Shown: positions 7,639-17,885, counted from the stretch's first letter. The stretch is DNA of 64,000 nucleotides from Psychrobacter maritimus (GCF_904846345.1 NZ_CAJHAJ010000010.1:1-64000), one strand, 5' to 3'. A program made the numbers and translations. Notes: a model not told the origin generated them from the letters alone.

Positions 7639-10593
7639 ATGACTGCCAACGACCACAACTCGCACTCGCCCATTAATCCCAATACGCTACCAAACTTTGC
7701 CTCCATGCCAAATGTGGCGACGATGGATACCAGTCATGTGGACAAAAACCAGCCGCCCTTTATTTTGGTCGATGGCTCTTACTATCTGTTTCGCACTTAT
7801 CATGCCTTACCAAAGACCATGCAAAACTCTCAAGGCCTGATAACCAACGCCATACGTGGGACGTTGAATGCGCTACTGAAATTAATGCGCCGCTATCACC
7901 CAACCCATATGGCGGTCTGCTTTGATACCAAATCACCGACTTTTCGTCATGCGATGTCAGATGAATATAAAGCCAATCGTCCAAAAATGGATGTGGAATT
8001 GGCTGAGCAAATTCCGTATATCCACAGCTTGGTCGCCGCTCTAGGAATCCCCTTACTCCGTATCGAAGGCGCAGAAGCCGATGATATTATTGGTACCCTC
8101 GCTTATCGTGCCGTCGCTGAAGGTCATCACGTGGTCATCTCCACGGGTGATAAAGACATGATGCAGCTGATTAATGACTGCGTGATATTAGAAGACAGCT
8201 TTACCGGTAAAATTACCGATAGCGCAGGCGTGGTCGAAAAATTCGGTATCAATCCTGAGCAGATGATTGACTTTTTGACCCTGATGGGTGATTCCTCTGA
8301 CGGCATCAAAGGCGTGCCGGGTATCGGCAAAAAGACGGCCAAAGACTTGCTTAATGAGTATGGCAGTATCGACAATATGCTCAAAAACGTCGCTGATATC
8401 AAAGGACGCGCAGGCAAAAACCTGGTCGAATATGCTGATGACATTCCGATGAATGCACAGCTGGCAACCATCGTTACCGATTTAGAAATTGGCCAAGACT
8501 GGCAAGATTTAAAAATTAATACCGACCCATGCGCTCATATCGATGAGCTACGCGCGCTATATACTGAGCTTGAGTTTAGAAACGAGTTGGCCTCACTGGA
8601 TCACCCCAATCATCCAGCCAATGGTTCACAAAGTGTCGCCAATAGTCAGGCTGATGCGGAATCACAAGCACAAATCGCTAAATCCTTACAGTCAAGCACA
8701 ATCGACAATATCACCGACAGTAAAAGTCATGATAGAGCATGGCATACGATTTTAGATGAGGCCGCTTTTGATAGCTTAGTTAAACTATTAGCAGACGCAC
8801 CGCACTTCGTTATCGATACCGAAACCACCAGCGTTTATTGGCGTCAGGCTGAATTGGTTGGTTTGTCTTTTGCGGTAAAAGCGCACGAAGCCTATTATGT
8901 ACCGCTCACGCATAATCTAGAAGGCGATGAGCTGACTGCAAAGCAACTTGATCGCGATACGGTATTAGCAAAACTTAAACCTATCTTAGAAAATCCAAAC
9001 ATCGGTAAAATCGGTCAACATCTCAAATATGATGCCCATATTCTCAGTCATTATGATATCGACTTAGTAGGCAGCATTCATGCCAGCCCTAATAACTGGG
9101 CAATGGATACCATGCTTGCCAGCTATGTGATTAACGCGGCAGCTACTCGCCACGGTATGGACGATTTGGCGCGCCATTACCTACAAACACAAACCATCAG
9201 CTTTGAAGATGTGGCTGGTAAAGGCGCTAAGCAAGTTAGCTTTGACCAAGTCGCCATCGATATTGCCAGCGACTATGCTTGCGAAGATGCCGATATTACT
9301 TATCAGCTGTTTGACTTGTTTAGCGAAAAATTAGCAGCTGACGACAATAACGCTAAGTTGCTACACGAATTAGAGATTCCAACTGCAGAGATACTCTGCC
9401 AAATGGAAGCAAGCGGTATTTTAATTAAGCGCCCATTCTTAAATGAGCTATCAAAGCGTTTTGATGAAGAAATCATTGCGCTTGAAAAACGTGCTTATGA
9501 AATCGCTGGCGAAGAATTTAATCTCGGCTCACCAAAACAGCTTGGTGAGATGCTGTTTGATAAGCTTGGCGTGTCTGGTGGTAAAAAAACCAAGTCAGGG
9601 CAATACTCTACGGGTGAAGGGGTATTATCAAAGATTGACCACCCATTGGTCGATATCACCCTTGAATATCGCGGTCTGTCTAAGCTCAAAAGTACTTATA
9701 CCGATGCGCTTGATAATGTTGCAGATGCGCAGACTGACCGCGTGCATACCAGCTATCACCAAGCACTAACCAGTACCGGTCGTCTGTCATCAACTGATCC
9801 CAACTTACAAAACATTCCTATTCGTACTGCCACTGGCCGCCTAATTCGTCAAGCCTTTATCGCGCCAGAAGGTCGCGTTATTCTGGCCGCGGATTACTCA
9901 CAAATTGAATTACGTTTAATGGCGCATTTCTCAGGTGATAAAAACCTAACGCATGCTTTTAATGAAGGGCTGGATATTCACGCGGCCACCGCAGCTGAAG
10001 TGCTTGGCAAAGATGTTACTGATGTCACCCCGACCGAGCGCCGTAATGCCAAAGCCATTAACTTTGGTCTACTCTATGGTATGAGCGCTTTTGGTCTTGC
10101 CAAGCAGCTACAAATGAGCCGCAGTGAGGCGCAAGACTATATCGATATGTACTTTAAGCGCTATCCGGGCGTCAAAGACTATATGATCAATACTCGTGCC
10201 AGCGCCCATGACAAAGGCTATGTCGAGACCATATTAGGTCGTAAGCTTTATACACCTGATATCAGCCATAGCAATCGCATGGTCAAACAAGGCGCTGAAC
10301 GTGCGGCGATTAACGCGCCACTACAAGGTTCGGCAGCTGACTTGATTAAACTTGCCATGATTGCTGTTGATAAAGTGTTGCCAAAAGAGCAAGCCAAAAT
10401 GCTGCTACAGGTCCATGATGAGCTGGTGTTTGAAGTCGATAGCGACAAGGTCGATGAAATCAGCAAGCTTATTACTGATGCCATGCAAGACGTCTTAACT
10501 AACACTGCTGTTGAAAAAGGTTGGCAGGTAGATTTTGCTGTACCCTTATTGGTTGAAACAGATAGTGGTCAGAACTGGGATGAAGCGCATTAA
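7639..10593 (+). CDS. polA: DNA polymerase I
   Basis: 984 residues. Pol I fills gaps and removes RNA primers in replication and repair. All three domains are visible. The 5'-nuclease domain (about 38-325) begins ILVDGSYYLFRTYHALP and carries EGAEADDIIGT and GVPGIGKKTA. The 3'-5' proofreading domain (about 375-580) keeps DTETTSVYW, so it looks active. In the polymerase domain motif A is DYSQIELRLMAHF (near 750), motif B RRNAKAINFGLLYG (near 805) and motif C QVHDELVFEV (near 925). Two departures from the E. coli protein: about 37 extra N-terminal residues, and a Ser/Gln/Asn-rich linker at about 325-360. Downstream starts (for example at MPNVATM) cannot be excluded. The gene stands alone. Confidence 0.97.
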   Translation: MTANDHNSHSPINPNTLPNFASMPNVATMDTSHVDKNQPPFILVDGSYYLFRTYHALPKTMQNSQGLITNAIRGTLNALLKLMRRYHPTHMAVCFDTKSPTFRHAMSDEYKANRPKMDVELAEQIPYIHSLVAALGIPLLRIEGAEADDIIGTLAYRAVAEGHHVVISTGDKDMMQLINDCVILEDSFTGKITDSAGVVEKFGINPEQMIDFLTLMGDSSDGIKGVPGIGKKTAKDLLNEYGSIDNMLKNVADIKGRAGKNLVEYADDIPMNAQLATIVTDLEIGQDWQDLKINTDPCAHIDELRALYTELEFRNELASLDHPNHPANGSQSVANSQADAESQAQIAKSLQSSTIDNITDSKSHDRAWHTILDEAAFDSLVKLLADAPHFVIDTETTSVYWRQAELVGLSFAVKAHEAYYVPLTHNLEGDELTAKQLDRDTVLAKLKPILENPNIGKIGQHLKYDAHILSHYDIDLVGSIHASPNNWAMDTMLASYVINAAATRHGMDDLARHYLQTQTISFEDVAGKGAKQVSFDQVAIDIASDYACEDADITYQLFDLFSEKLAADDNNAKLLHELEIPTAEILCQMEASGILIKRPFLNELSKRFDEEIIALEKRAYEIAGEEFNLGSPKQLGEMLFDKLGVSGGKKTKSGQYSTGEGVLSKIDHPLVDITLEYRGLSKLKSTYTDALDNVADAQTDRVHTSYHQALTSTGRLSSTDPNLQNIPIRTATGRLIRQAFIAPEGRVILAADYSQIELRLMAHFSGDKNLTHAFNEGLDIHAATAAEVLGKDVTDVTPTERRNAKAINFGLLYGMSAFGLAKQLQMSRSEAQDYIDMYFKRYPGVKDYMINTRASAHDKGYVETILGRKLYTPDISHSNRMVKQGAERAAINAPLQGSAADLIKLAMIAVDKVLPKEQAKMLLQVHDELVFEVDSDKVDEISKLITDAMQDVLTNTAVEKGWQVDFAVPLLVETDSGQNWDEAH

Positions 10594-10778
10594 TCGTGCA
10601 AACAAAGGCAGTTATAATGGCTTTTAATACTGCTATTAATGCTTCTATTAATGCAGCTAAAAATGGTAATTGAACACTGGCGTTTATACTCTGCCATAGC
10701 TGTGCAATGACTCTTAGCAGTATAATAAGCACACGTTACTTTTATATATATTAATTTTTAACATATTAATGACGGTTT

Positions 10779-10805
10779 AAAGTGAGCCTGTGCGCTCACT
10801 TTTTT
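10779..10805 (+). terminator. Terminator after polA
   Basis: AAAGTGAGC (10779-10787) pairs with GCTCACTTT (10794-10802) across CTGTGC, with T residues continuing to 10805. It lies about 190 bp downstream of polA and just before the next gene; no other structure is seen in between. Confidence 0.7.
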
Positions 10806-10832
10806 CATTTTTGAAAACTAGGAAGCTTTATT

Positions 10833-11369
10833 TTGATTGCAGATGGCATCATCGAATTACCGGGTATTATCATATTAATCGCGTGCATATTACGCTGCGT
10901 TCAGTATGTGATACAGAGTGAGCTGAAACTGGGGCACTATTTTTGGTTGGCATCTGTATTGACATTTTTTGCTGTGATTCGTCGTGAGTTGAACTATGTG
11001 CCCGAGCTCTTGATTCCTAGTGGTTTTACATTTATGAATCACTCGTACGATTGGTGGGAAGACGCTGTGCTGTTAACGGTGTATCTGCTGATTGTGGGCT
11101 TATTAGCTTATAGTTGGCGTTATCTGTGGATGGTATTAAAAAAAGTTCCTGTGTCACTATATATCACTGTGGTTGCCTTAGCACTATTAGAATATATGGG
11201 TGAAAATGCCATTTTTATACCAGAAAGCATTGGCGAGATAGTAGAAGAAATCGCAGAGACCGGCGTTTATACGATTGCCTTGATTTATTTATGGACATTT
11301 AAACTCGGTGAGTTTGAGAGACATTTTTTACCTCAAAAAAATTATCATGCACCGTGCAAAGCCAACTAA
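10833..11369 (+). CDS. Small integral membrane protein, unknown function
   Basis: 178 residues with about five hydrophobic helices: roughly 8-27, 36-50, 75-96, 103-120 and 138-156. Between helices 4 and 5 a conserved-looking acidic stretch (ENAIFIPESIGEIVEEIAE) faces one side, and tryptophans cluster at YDWWEDA. I recognise no named family. Translation appears to start at TTG (10833-10835), because AGGAAG lies seven bases upstream at 10820-10825 and no in-frame ATG precedes helix 1. It is a single gene between two terminators. Confidence 0.7.
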   Translation: MIADGIIELPGIIILIACILRCVQYVIQSELKLGHYFWLASVLTFFAVIRRELNYVPELLIPSGFTFMNHSYDWWEDAVLLTVYLLIVGLLAYSWRYLWMVLKKVPVSLYITVVALALLEYMGENAIFIPESIGEIVEEIAETGVYTIALIYLWTFKLGEFERHFLPQKNYHAPCKAN

Positions 11370-11430
11370 CAGAAATTGTCTACTCGCTAAGGTTATCAAC
11401 CAGCAAAACCTTTATTAACGATAACAACTG

Positions 11431-11465
11431 AAAAACGGCTGCTCAATATGGGCAGCCGTTTTTTT
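11431..11465 (+). terminator. Terminator after the membrane protein gene
   Basis: AAAACGGCTGC and GCAGCCGTTTT form an 11-bp stem with a short loop, followed by a T-run to 11465. Confidence 0.85.
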
Positions 11466-11618
11466 GCCTTTATAAACTTGCCGTCTTACATTTTTTGAAC
11501 ATCCTGTGACACCTTACTACTATCAGTTACCATCATAACGCGGCACACTGATAAGCAGATCTTACCAATGACCAATAATAACGTGAATGGCATTTATAAC
11601 TATAATGAGGACATATCC

Positions 11619-11960
11619 ATGGACAATACAAAAACTCCACTACCAGAAGAGATGAATCATATTGAAGGTGACGACAATATGAATGACAACGAAGTCGGTA
11701 GCCAAGAGATTGATTTAAACAACCCTATGCTGCACACCTTTGATAATGACGATATGATTGATAATAGCGCAGGATTTAATAACTCAGAAGTTGGAACGGA
11801 CGCAACTCAAGGGCTGACACCGATGCATCGGCAAAATATTGATGAAGCTCGGATTGATGAAGTATTGGTCGAAGACAATTTAGATGATAAAGACTATCCT
11901 AATATCGTTGATATTGCAGACAGAGATGCGGCAAAGATTTCTAATGATGACAATTTTTAG
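11619..11960 (+). CDS. Very acidic small hypothetical protein
   Basis: 113 residues from the ATG at 11619 (MDNTKTPLPEEM), which has GAGG at 11607-11610. An in-frame ATG at 11568 would add 17 residues but has no evident ribosome site. About a third of residues are Asp or Glu, with many Asn and Met, no Cys and no hydrophobic segment, suggesting a soluble and perhaps largely disordered protein. No family recognised. It stands alone, convergent with hemH, and is closed by a bidirectional terminator. Codon phase and the ribosome site support a real gene. Confidence 0.6.
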   Translation: MDNTKTPLPEEMNHIEGDDNMNDNEVGSQEIDLNNPMLHTFDNDDMIDNSAGFNNSEVGTDATQGLTPMHRQNIDEARIDEVLVEDNLDDKDYPNIVDIADRDAAKISNDDNF

Positions 11961-11994
11961 AAATCACCTATTCGTAAAATAGAAAATAATTCAG

Positions 11995-12028
11995 AAAAAA
12001 ATACCGAACATTATGTCCGGTATTTTTT
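11995..12028. terminator. Bidirectional terminator between the acidic protein gene and hemH
   Basis: AAATACCG pairs with CGGTATTT (12018 onward). A-run on the left and T-run on the right serve both converging genes. Confidence 0.75.
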
Positions 12029-12045
12029 ATGGCTTAAGAAAACAA

Positions 12046-13065
12046 TTAAGCCCAGCCATCCAAGGTTCCTGCCCAGCCTTTGACCAAAGGCAAGCTTAAT
12101 GCTTCTAGCAAATCAATATGCGCTTCATCAAGGTTCAACGCGGGAATATAATGATATTCTTGCCCGCCCGCGTTAAGAAAATTATCACGATTCTCAATCG
12201 CCAATTCTTCCAGTGTTTCTAAGCAATCAGCGGAGAACGCCGGACTAATCACCTGTACTGAACGCACCCCAGATTTGCCCCAATCTTCTAACACCACATC
12301 GGTATAAGGCTTGACCCATTCTTGCTTACCAAAGCGCGACTGGAAACTGATAATCCATTCATCATCTTGCAGACCAAGTTCGTGCGCGACTTGCGCGGCG
12401 GTACATTTACAACGTTTTGGATACGGGTCGCCTTTATCAGCATAAGGCTGCGGAATCCCATGGAAGCTAAACATCAGCTTTTCAGGCTTGCCATGTTCCG
12501 CTTGAAAGCGGCGAATCGAATCAGCTAGGGCTTTGATATAAAGCGGATGGGCAAAGTAATCTTTGACAATGCTATAGTTTGGCAAGTTACGTTGCTTGAG
12601 CGTCCATTTGGTTAACGCATCATATACCGCACCGCCAGATGATGCCGAATACTGCGGAAATAATGGCAAGATAACAAAATGATCAACGCCTTCGCTACGC
12701 AAGGTATCCATCACATCAGGCAGGCCAGGATTGCCATAGCTCATCGCCGGATGCACAGACACCCGAAATGGCGCAACACTATCAGCCAAGCGCGGCTCGA
12801 GCAGCTCAACTTGGCTTTTTAGTATTTTGCGAATGGGCGAGTCGCCTTCCCAAATACTGGCATACGCTTTTGCCACCCGTTTTGGTCGGCTTGGCAACAC
12901 AAACAGGTTTAGAATAATTGCCCATAAGAATTTAGGGATTTCAATCACGCGCGGGTCAGATAAAAACTGTTTGAGATAGCGGCGTACGGCTGGTGCAGTC
13001 GGCTCATCAGGCGTACCTAGGTTGACTAACAAGACGGCAATACGTGGCGGCAATTTAGGTTTCAT
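12046..13065 (-). CDS. hemH: Ferrochelatase
   Basis: 339 residues. It inserts Fe2+ into protoporphyrin IX, the last step of protoheme synthesis, at the inner face of the membrane. Family signatures are clear: N-terminal [12 protein letters not shown], the QYSASSGGA segment, the LMFSFHGIP motif whose His (about 199) is the catalytic/metal residue, the [11 protein letters not shown] stretch, and the C-terminal [13 protein letters not shown] with the second conserved acidic site. Full length. Transcribed alone, convergent with the small acidic gene. Confidence 0.97.
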   Translation of the reverse strand: MKPKLPPRIAVLLVNLGTPDEPTAPAVRRYLKQFLSDPRVIEIPKFLWAIILNLFVLPSRPKRVAKAYASIWEGDSPIRKILKSQVELLEPRLADSVAPFRVSVHPAMSYGNPGLPDVMDTLRSEGVDHFVILPLFPQYSASSGGAVYDALTKWTLKQRNLPNYSIVKDYFAHPLYIKALADSIRRFQAEHGKPEKLMFSFHGIPQPYADKGDPYPKRCKCTAAQVAHELGLQDDEWIISFQSRFGKQEWVKPYTDVVLEDWGKSGVRSVQVISPAFSADCLETLEELAIENRDNFLNAGGQEYHYIPALNLDEAHIDLLEALSLPLVKGWAGTLDGWA

Positions 13066-13481
13066 AGAGTATTATTTATTCACTTATTAAATCATCAGGA
13101 AATATATTAGATAGAAACATAACGAGCAAGCAGAGAAGCTTATAAACGAGATATTATAAGGTTTAAAATAGCTGCTATTGTTCGCCTTTAGTGTAGCATT
13201 TTATAAGAGCAGAACGCATGGTAAAGGCAACCGTTATACACTTTAATATGTGCTTTAATACCTGCCTTGATACTTGTCTTGATACTGCCCTTAATAGGCG
13301 CTTAAAATAAAGACTTGGCGCGAAGGTTGTACTCCTACGCACATCGCCATACAATAGACAAGCTTATAACAATAAACTAGTTAGACCAATTACTGTCGCC
13401 ATCCTAGGTTTGTTTTATTTATAACCGTTTTTTTATCCATGACTATTGTTTTATCCATAACTGTTGTTTTGTGAGGTAGCT
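13066..13481. other. Divergent spacer between hemH and metX
   Basis: No gene and no riboswitch that I recognise. It contains a degenerate 12-bp tandem repeat at 13252-13311 (reported separately). Confidence 0.4.
13252..13311. repeat. Degenerate 12-bp tandem repeat, five units
   Basis: Units: GCTTTAATACCT, GCCTTGATACTT, GTCTTGATACTG, CCCTTAATAGGC, GCTTAAAATAAA. Units 2 and 3 are nearly identical; the outer ones have drifted. Confidence 0.6.
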
Positions 13482-14876
13482 TTGAGCGCACGTTCTGATA
13501 GTACCAGTGAGCATTCCACCAATCATGCCGCTAATGCAACCGATACCGTCGATTCGGTAGGTTCAGTTGGCATCGTCACGCCGCAGACTTTTCATTTCGC
13601 TGAGCCGTTGACCTTGGAGTGCAATCGCACCCTGCCCTCATTCGATTTAATCTTTGAAACTTATGGCACGCTCAATAGCGACAAATCAAACGCCATCCTT
13701 ATCTGTCACGCCTTATCAGGTAGCCATCATGCGGCAGGCTTTCATAGTGACGACGATAAAAAAGCGGGTTGGTGGGACAATATGATTGGCCCTAATAAAG
13801 CCATTGATACTAATCGCTTTTTTGTCGTTTGCGTCAATAATATCGGCAGCTGCTTTGGTTCTACCGGTCCAACGACCATCAATCCTGACACCGTCCATTC
13901 AAGTCAAAAAAGCTCAGATAAGAATAATGAGAACAGCGAGCCACAAGTTTATGGCCCTGACTTTCCCCTTGTCACCATTAAAGACTGGGTAAAAACCCAA
14001 GCCATGCTCTCAGACCGTTTGGGCATTGAGGTTTGGCATGCCATCGTCGGCGGCTCAATGGGCGGTATGCAAGCCCTGCAATGGTCGGTCGATTATCCAG
14101 AGCGGTTAAAACGCTGCGTGGTTATTGCCAGTACACCAAAGCTTTCTGCGCAAAACATCGCTTTTAATGAAGTCGCGCGTCAGTCTATTTTATCCGACCC
14201 TGATTTTAAAGACGGACGCTATTTGCAGGCGGGTACTTATCCGCGTCGCGGGCTTATTCTTGCGCGTATGGTTGGTCATATCACCTACTTGACTGATGAC
14301 GCGATGAAGGCAAAATTTGGTCGTGATTTAAAATCTGGTAAGTTTATGTATGGCTATGACGTTGAGTTTCAAGTTGAGAGCTATTTGCGCTATCAAGGCG
14401 AACGCTTTAGTGAAAACTTCGATGCCAATACCTATCTGCTGATGACCAAAGCCTTAGATTATTTTGACCCGACGCGTGATTATCCATCAGCAGCAACATT
14501 AGAATCCGCATCAGTAAAAGCTGAATATGCCGAGAACAAAATTGATAAAACGTTAAATAATAGCGCGCATGCTGATAACGTTAATGTTGCCAATGAAAAA
14601 GAGCTAAGCGCGCTCAAAGCCGCCTTTGCCCATACGCAGTGTCAGTATTTGGTGGTGTCATTTACCACCGATTGGCGCTTTGCCCCTGAGCGCTCGCAAG
14701 AGATTGTCGATGCATTAATGGCGACTGGTAAGCCGGTCAGCTATATCAATGTCGATGCACCGCACGGTCATGATTCGTTTTTATTTGATATTCCGCGTTA
14801 TATGGGTGCCGTTAAAGGCTTTTTGACCGCGCCATTTATTGCTAATAGCATGACAGCCAAAGGAGAACGCTCATGA
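13482..14876 (+). CDS. metX: Homoserine O-acyltransferase (MetX family)
   Basis: 464 residues. It acylates homoserine, from acetyl-CoA or succinyl-CoA, to open the methionine branch. The alpha/beta-hydrolase fold shows the nucleophile elbow GGSMGGMQ with Ser192, a downstream Asp in [10 protein letters not shown] (about 396) and the catalytic His in DAPHGHDSF (about 430). Acetyl versus succinyl specificity cannot be decided by eye. Start is TTG at 13482, backed by GAGGTAG just upstream; an earlier in-frame TTG at 13464 has no such site. Odd points are a low-complexity N-terminal extension of about 30 residues and an Ala/Asn/Lys-rich insert of about 45 residues before the QCQYLVVSF strand. Overlaps metW by four bases (ATGA). 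Confidence 0.94.
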   Translation: MSARSDSTSEHSTNHAANATDTVDSVGSVGIVTPQTFHFAEPLTLECNRTLPSFDLIFETYGTLNSDKSNAILICHALSGSHHAAGFHSDDDKKAGWWDNMIGPNKAIDTNRFFVVCVNNIGSCFGSTGPTTINPDTVHSSQKSSDKNNENSEPQVYGPDFPLVTIKDWVKTQAMLSDRLGIEVWHAIVGGSMGGMQALQWSVDYPERLKRCVVIASTPKLSAQNIAFNEVARQSILSDPDFKDGRYLQAGTYPRRGLILARMVGHITYLTDDAMKAKFGRDLKSGKFMYGYDVEFQVESYLRYQGERFSENFDANTYLLMTKALDYFDPTRDYPSAATLESASVKAEYAENKIDKTLNNSAHADNVNVANEKELSALKAAFAHTQCQYLVVSFTTDWRFAPERSQEIVDALMATGKPVSYINVDAPHGHDSFLFDIPRYMGAVKGFLTAPFIANSMTAKGERS

Positions 14877-15490
14877 GAATGGACCATCAATTGGCTGAGC
14901 GTTGGATTGCACCGCACTCGCATGTGCTTGATTTAGGCTGCGGTAATGGTGAGCTACTCGCGCATTTACAGCAAAATCTAGGCGTGACCGGTTATGGACT
15001 TGAGATTGACGAGGACAAAATTAATGAAGCCATTACTAAAGGCCTATCCATCGTCGAGCAAGACCTCAATGATGGCTTAAGCCGTTTTGCAGATAATAGC
15101 TTTGATACGGTCGTTATGGCACGAGCACTACAAGCGGTAAAAGCGCCTGATGTTCTCCTGCTCGATATGCTACGCGTCGCCCGCGAAGCCGTCATTACCT
15201 TCCCTAACTTTGCCCATTGGCAAAACCGCCTGCATTTGGGCTTAAAAGGTCTGATGCCAGTTTCAGAAGCGTTGCCTTATGAGTGGTATAACACGCCAAA
15301 TATTCATCTATGTACCTTTAAGGACTTTGAGCAGCTGTGCGCGCAGCATGATATTCATATCATCAACCGCTTTGCTGTCAGTGACTCGGAAAAAGGTCAT
15401 AACCCGCTGATGACTGCATTAATACGTCAAGCTCCTAACCTTTTAGCAGACGTCGCTATCTATCGCGTCAGCAAGCAAAAACGGGATTAA
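14873..15490 (+). CDS. metW: Methionine biosynthesis protein MetW
   Basis: 205 residues. A class I methyltransferase-like fold with the SAM-binding motif [15 protein letters not shown] at about 20-34. MetW is the usual partner of MetX in proteobacteria and is thought to support MetX function rather than act as a known methyltransferase. Signatures [11 protein letters not shown] and [11 protein letters not shown] are typical. The start ATG overlaps the metX stop (ATGA), so translational coupling is expected. No terminator follows at once. Confidence 0.95.
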   Translation: MRMDHQLAERWIAPHSHVLDLGCGNGELLAHLQQNLGVTGYGLEIDEDKINEAITKGLSIVEQDLNDGLSRFADNSFDTVVMARALQAVKAPDVLLLDMLRVAREAVITFPNFAHWQNRLHLGLKGLMPVSEALPYEWYNTPNIHLCTFKDFEQLCAQHDIHIINRFAVSDSEKGHNPLMTALIRQAPNLLADVAIYRVSKQKRD

Positions 15491-15646
15491 TAATCGTATT
15501 TTTTGTCGTTTATTAAAGTGAATTTAACGCCATTACTACCTATTTTAATCTTAAGCGATTGTTAATTCCTCCTTACCCTTCAGTAACTCTATGATTTTAT
15601 TGAGGACAATGAGGTACAGTTAGGAATTAAATCCTGTAATTAGTAT

Positions 15647-15675
15647 TTGAGTTTCGTAAGTTTGGGTGTTAAGCT
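15647..15675 (+). promoter_or_regulatory. Weak candidate promoter before the structured leader
   Basis: TTGAGT (15647-15652), 17-bp spacer, TAAGCT (15670-15675). The -10 match is poor. If used, transcription would begin close to the 8-bp stem starting at 15683. Confidence 0.25.
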
Positions 15676-15682
15676 AGCGAAA

Positions 15683-15745
15683 TAGTGTCAATCACCCCCT
15701 AATTACGACCGTTTGTCGGGTTAATCAGGGACGACTATGACACTA
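15683..15745 (+). promoter_or_regulatory. Candidate structured RNA leader or small RNA
   Basis: An outer perfect 8-bp stem TAGTGTCA (15683-15690)/TGACACTA (15738-15745) encloses an inner hairpin. The inner part pairs CCCT (15697-15700) with AGGG (15727-15730), ATTA (15702-15705) with TAAT (15722-15725), and CGAC (15706-15709) with GTCG (15715-15718), with loop CGTTT. An upstream GGGTG (15664-15668) could pair with CACCC (15693-15697), which would break the inner stem. Two more hairpins follow before the Sel1 gene: ATTAGGT/ACCTAAT (15786-15820) and TGTCT/AGACA (15838-15853) followed by ATTTTTA. I recognise no Rfam class. The rest of the 419-bp spacer shows no gene. Confidence 0.45.
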
Positions 15746-15909
15746 CCGATACGAAACACTACCAACACGAATTATTTTGCTAATGATTAGGTAAGTTGGT
15801 ATTGCAAGATTTCACCTAATTGTTATCGCCGTCTAACTGTCTTTAGCGAGACAATTTTTAGCGGTGCAACTTATCTTTTGCTTATTAACTGCCTAATTTT
15901 GGAGCTGCT

Positions 15910-16491
15910 ATGAAATTATTAAAAGCTGCGTTGTTTACTGCCCTGTTTTCTTGTGCGGGCCTTGCCAACGCTGAGTTAATATCAAACGTGCCACTTGATA
16001 CCTCACGTTTTGAGCTAATGCCTATCAGTGAGCTGTCTGCCAGCGCTGCCCAAGGTAACAATCACGCTCAGTTTTACTTAGCCAAGCGTTTGCAAAAAGG
16101 TGAAGGCGTTGCCCAAAATACCCAACAAGCTGTCCAATGGTATACCAAAGCAGCTCAGCAAGGCGTTGCCCCTGCTCAGTTGAATCTTGCCATCATGTAC
16201 TTGCGCGGTGAAGGTGTCCAACCAAATCTACAGCAAGCACGCCTTTGGTTAGAAAAAGCGGCAATGCGCGGCGATAACCGTGCCAGTTATACGCTTGCTT
16301 TGCTAGATGAAAAGCAAAAAAACCTAGTTGATGCTTATAAATGGTACGACTTAGCTGCCCGTGACGGTATGCTCGATGAAAAAGTACGTAACAAAGCTCG
16401 CGGTAAAATCGGTCAGCTAGCATTGAACTTATCAAGCTCAGACATTGCTAGTGCCCGTAGCAAAGCCGATACTTGGTTCCAGAGTAAGTAA
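15910..16491 (+). CDS. Secreted Sel1-repeat protein
   Basis: 193 residues. A signal peptide (MKLLKAALFTALFSCAGLANA, cleavage near 21) directs export, probably to the periplasm. The mature protein holds Sel1-like helical repeats: AAQGNNHAQFYLAKRLQKGE (about 47-66), AAQQGVAPAQLNLAIMYLRG (about 83-102), and KAAMRGDNRASYTLALL with YKWYDLAARDG (about 118-160). Such repeats mediate protein-protein contacts in envelope maintenance and signalling. ATG at 15910 follows GGAG. Sits behind a hairpin-rich leader and is closed by a good terminator. Partner unknown. Confidence 0.85.
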   Translation: MKLLKAALFTALFSCAGLANAELISNVPLDTSRFELMPISELSASAAQGNNHAQFYLAKRLQKGEGVAQNTQQAVQWYTKAAQQGVAPAQLNLAIMYLRGEGVQPNLQQARLWLEKAAMRGDNRASYTLALLDEKQKNLVDAYKWYDLAARDGMLDEKVRNKARGKIGQLALNLSSSDIASARSKADTWFQSK

Positions 16492-16524
16492 ACTCTAATT
16501 TTGACCTTACACAGTCAATAAAAT

Positions 16525-16551
16525 AAGCTCAGTATTATACTGGGCTTTTTT
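16525..16551 (+). terminator. Terminator after the Sel1 gene
   Basis: AAGCTCAGTA pairs with TACTGGGCTT (one G-U) around TTA, followed by T residues to 16551. Confidence 0.85.
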
Positions 16552-16764
16552 GTTTGCCATTTTTATTATCTCTCATATTTCTATGAGGTTTTAGAATGAT
16601 AAAACCTCCAAAATCTTCCCAAAATTTGCTAAACTACGCGCGCATTAGCGAATTCCACAATTGCGCTAGTGTTATGAGCTTTACCAATTCATTTTAACCG
16701 TTAATTTTAAAAGCACCTTAAACCCAATGCACTAGGTTTGCGACCTAGCCAGCAGGAGAAAAAC

Positions 16765-17850
16765 ATGAGTACCAATCAAGACAGCAGCACCAAAAATAGC
16801 AATATCCAAGATAGCACTACAACTGATAACAAAGCAGCGCCTGCTTACGATAGCGTGACCAATAATATCGTCGTTGCCGCACTTTATAAGTTCACGCGCT
16901 TTAGCGATTTTGAGCAATATCGTGAGCCAATTTTAAATACCATGCTTGATAATGATGTCAAAGGCACTTTATTACTGGCCAGCGAAGGTATTAACGGCAC
17001 GATTTCTGGCAGCCGCCAAGGTATTGATAATGTCTTAGATTATTTGCGCAGTATCGAAGCGATTGGCAGCTTTACTTTTAAAGAATCTTATACTGATGCG
17101 CAGCCTTTTTATCGCACTAAGGTGAAGCTTAAAAAAGAAATCGTCACTATGGGCGTAGAGAATATCGACCCGTTACAATCGGTCGGTCGCTATGTAAAAC
17201 CAAGCGAATGGAATGCGCTTATCTCAGATCCTGACGTTATTTTGATTGATACCCGTAACGATTATGAAGTTCAAATCGGTACGTTTCAAAACGCGGTTAA
17301 TCCAAACACCGAAACCTTCCGCGAGTTTCCAGAGTACGTGGCAAAAGAGCTCGACCCAACGAAACATAAAAAAGTCGCCATGTTCTGTACCGGCGGTATT
17401 CGTTGTGAGAAATCTACTGCTTATATGCGCGAACAAGGCTTTGAAGAGGTCTATCATTTAGAAGGCGGTATCTTAAAGTATTTAGAAGAAATCCCAGCCA
17501 GCGAATCAATGTGGCAAGGCGATTGCTTCGTCTTTGATAACCGCGTGTCGGTCAATCATAACCTAGAAAAAGGCAACTATGAGCAATGCTTTGCTTGCCG
17601 TATGCCGATTACTCATGAGGAAATGCAAAGCGCCGCCTATATCAAAGGCGAGTCGTGCCCGCATTGTATCGATAAAGCGACTGAAGAACAAAAAGCCCGC
17701 TTCCGTGAGCGCGAGCATCAAATGCAGTTAGCCAAAAAACGTGGTGAGGCGCATATCGGTAGCGATGTGATGGATGTTATAGAAAAGCGTAAAGCCGCTA
17801 AGATTGAAGCCCGACGTCAAGCGGAAGCTGCGAATAAAGCCAAAGCTTAA
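16765..17850 (+). CDS. trhO: tRNA uridine(34) hydroxylase (rhodanese family, YceA/TrhO)
   Basis: 361 residues. TrhO makes 5-hydroxyuridine at the wobble position of certain tRNAs using oxygen. The N-terminal acylphosphatase-like part ([33 protein letters not shown]) and the central rhodanese domain with the active-site loop [11 protein letters not shown] (Cys208) are diagnostic. A C-terminal Cys-rich part ([15 protein letters not shown]) and a Lys/Glu helix follow. ATG at 16765 has AGGAG at 16754-16758; an in-frame upstream TTG at 16738 is less likely. The first 30 residues are a Ser/Asn/Thr-rich extension. Confidence 0.93.
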   Translation: MSTNQDSSTKNSNIQDSTTTDNKAAPAYDSVTNNIVVAALYKFTRFSDFEQYREPILNTMLDNDVKGTLLLASEGINGTISGSRQGIDNVLDYLRSIEAIGSFTFKESYTDAQPFYRTKVKLKKEIVTMGVENIDPLQSVGRYVKPSEWNALISDPDVILIDTRNDYEVQIGTFQNAVNPNTETFREFPEYVAKELDPTKHKKVAMFCTGGIRCEKSTAYMREQGFEEVYHLEGGILKYLEEIPASESMWQGDCFVFDNRVSVNHNLEKGNYEQCFACRMPITHEEMQSAAYIKGESCPHCIDKATEEQKARFREREHQMQLAKKRGEAHIGSDVMDVIEKRKAAKIEARRQAEAANKAKA

Positions 17851-17885
17851 GAAGTTAAGCGTTAAACTTTTAAATGATTAGCCAT

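Noticed and set aside
13066-13481. Riboswitch or methionine-related leader before metX
   Set aside because: I could not build a conserved SAM aptamer or a terminator hairpin; only degenerate repeats are seen.
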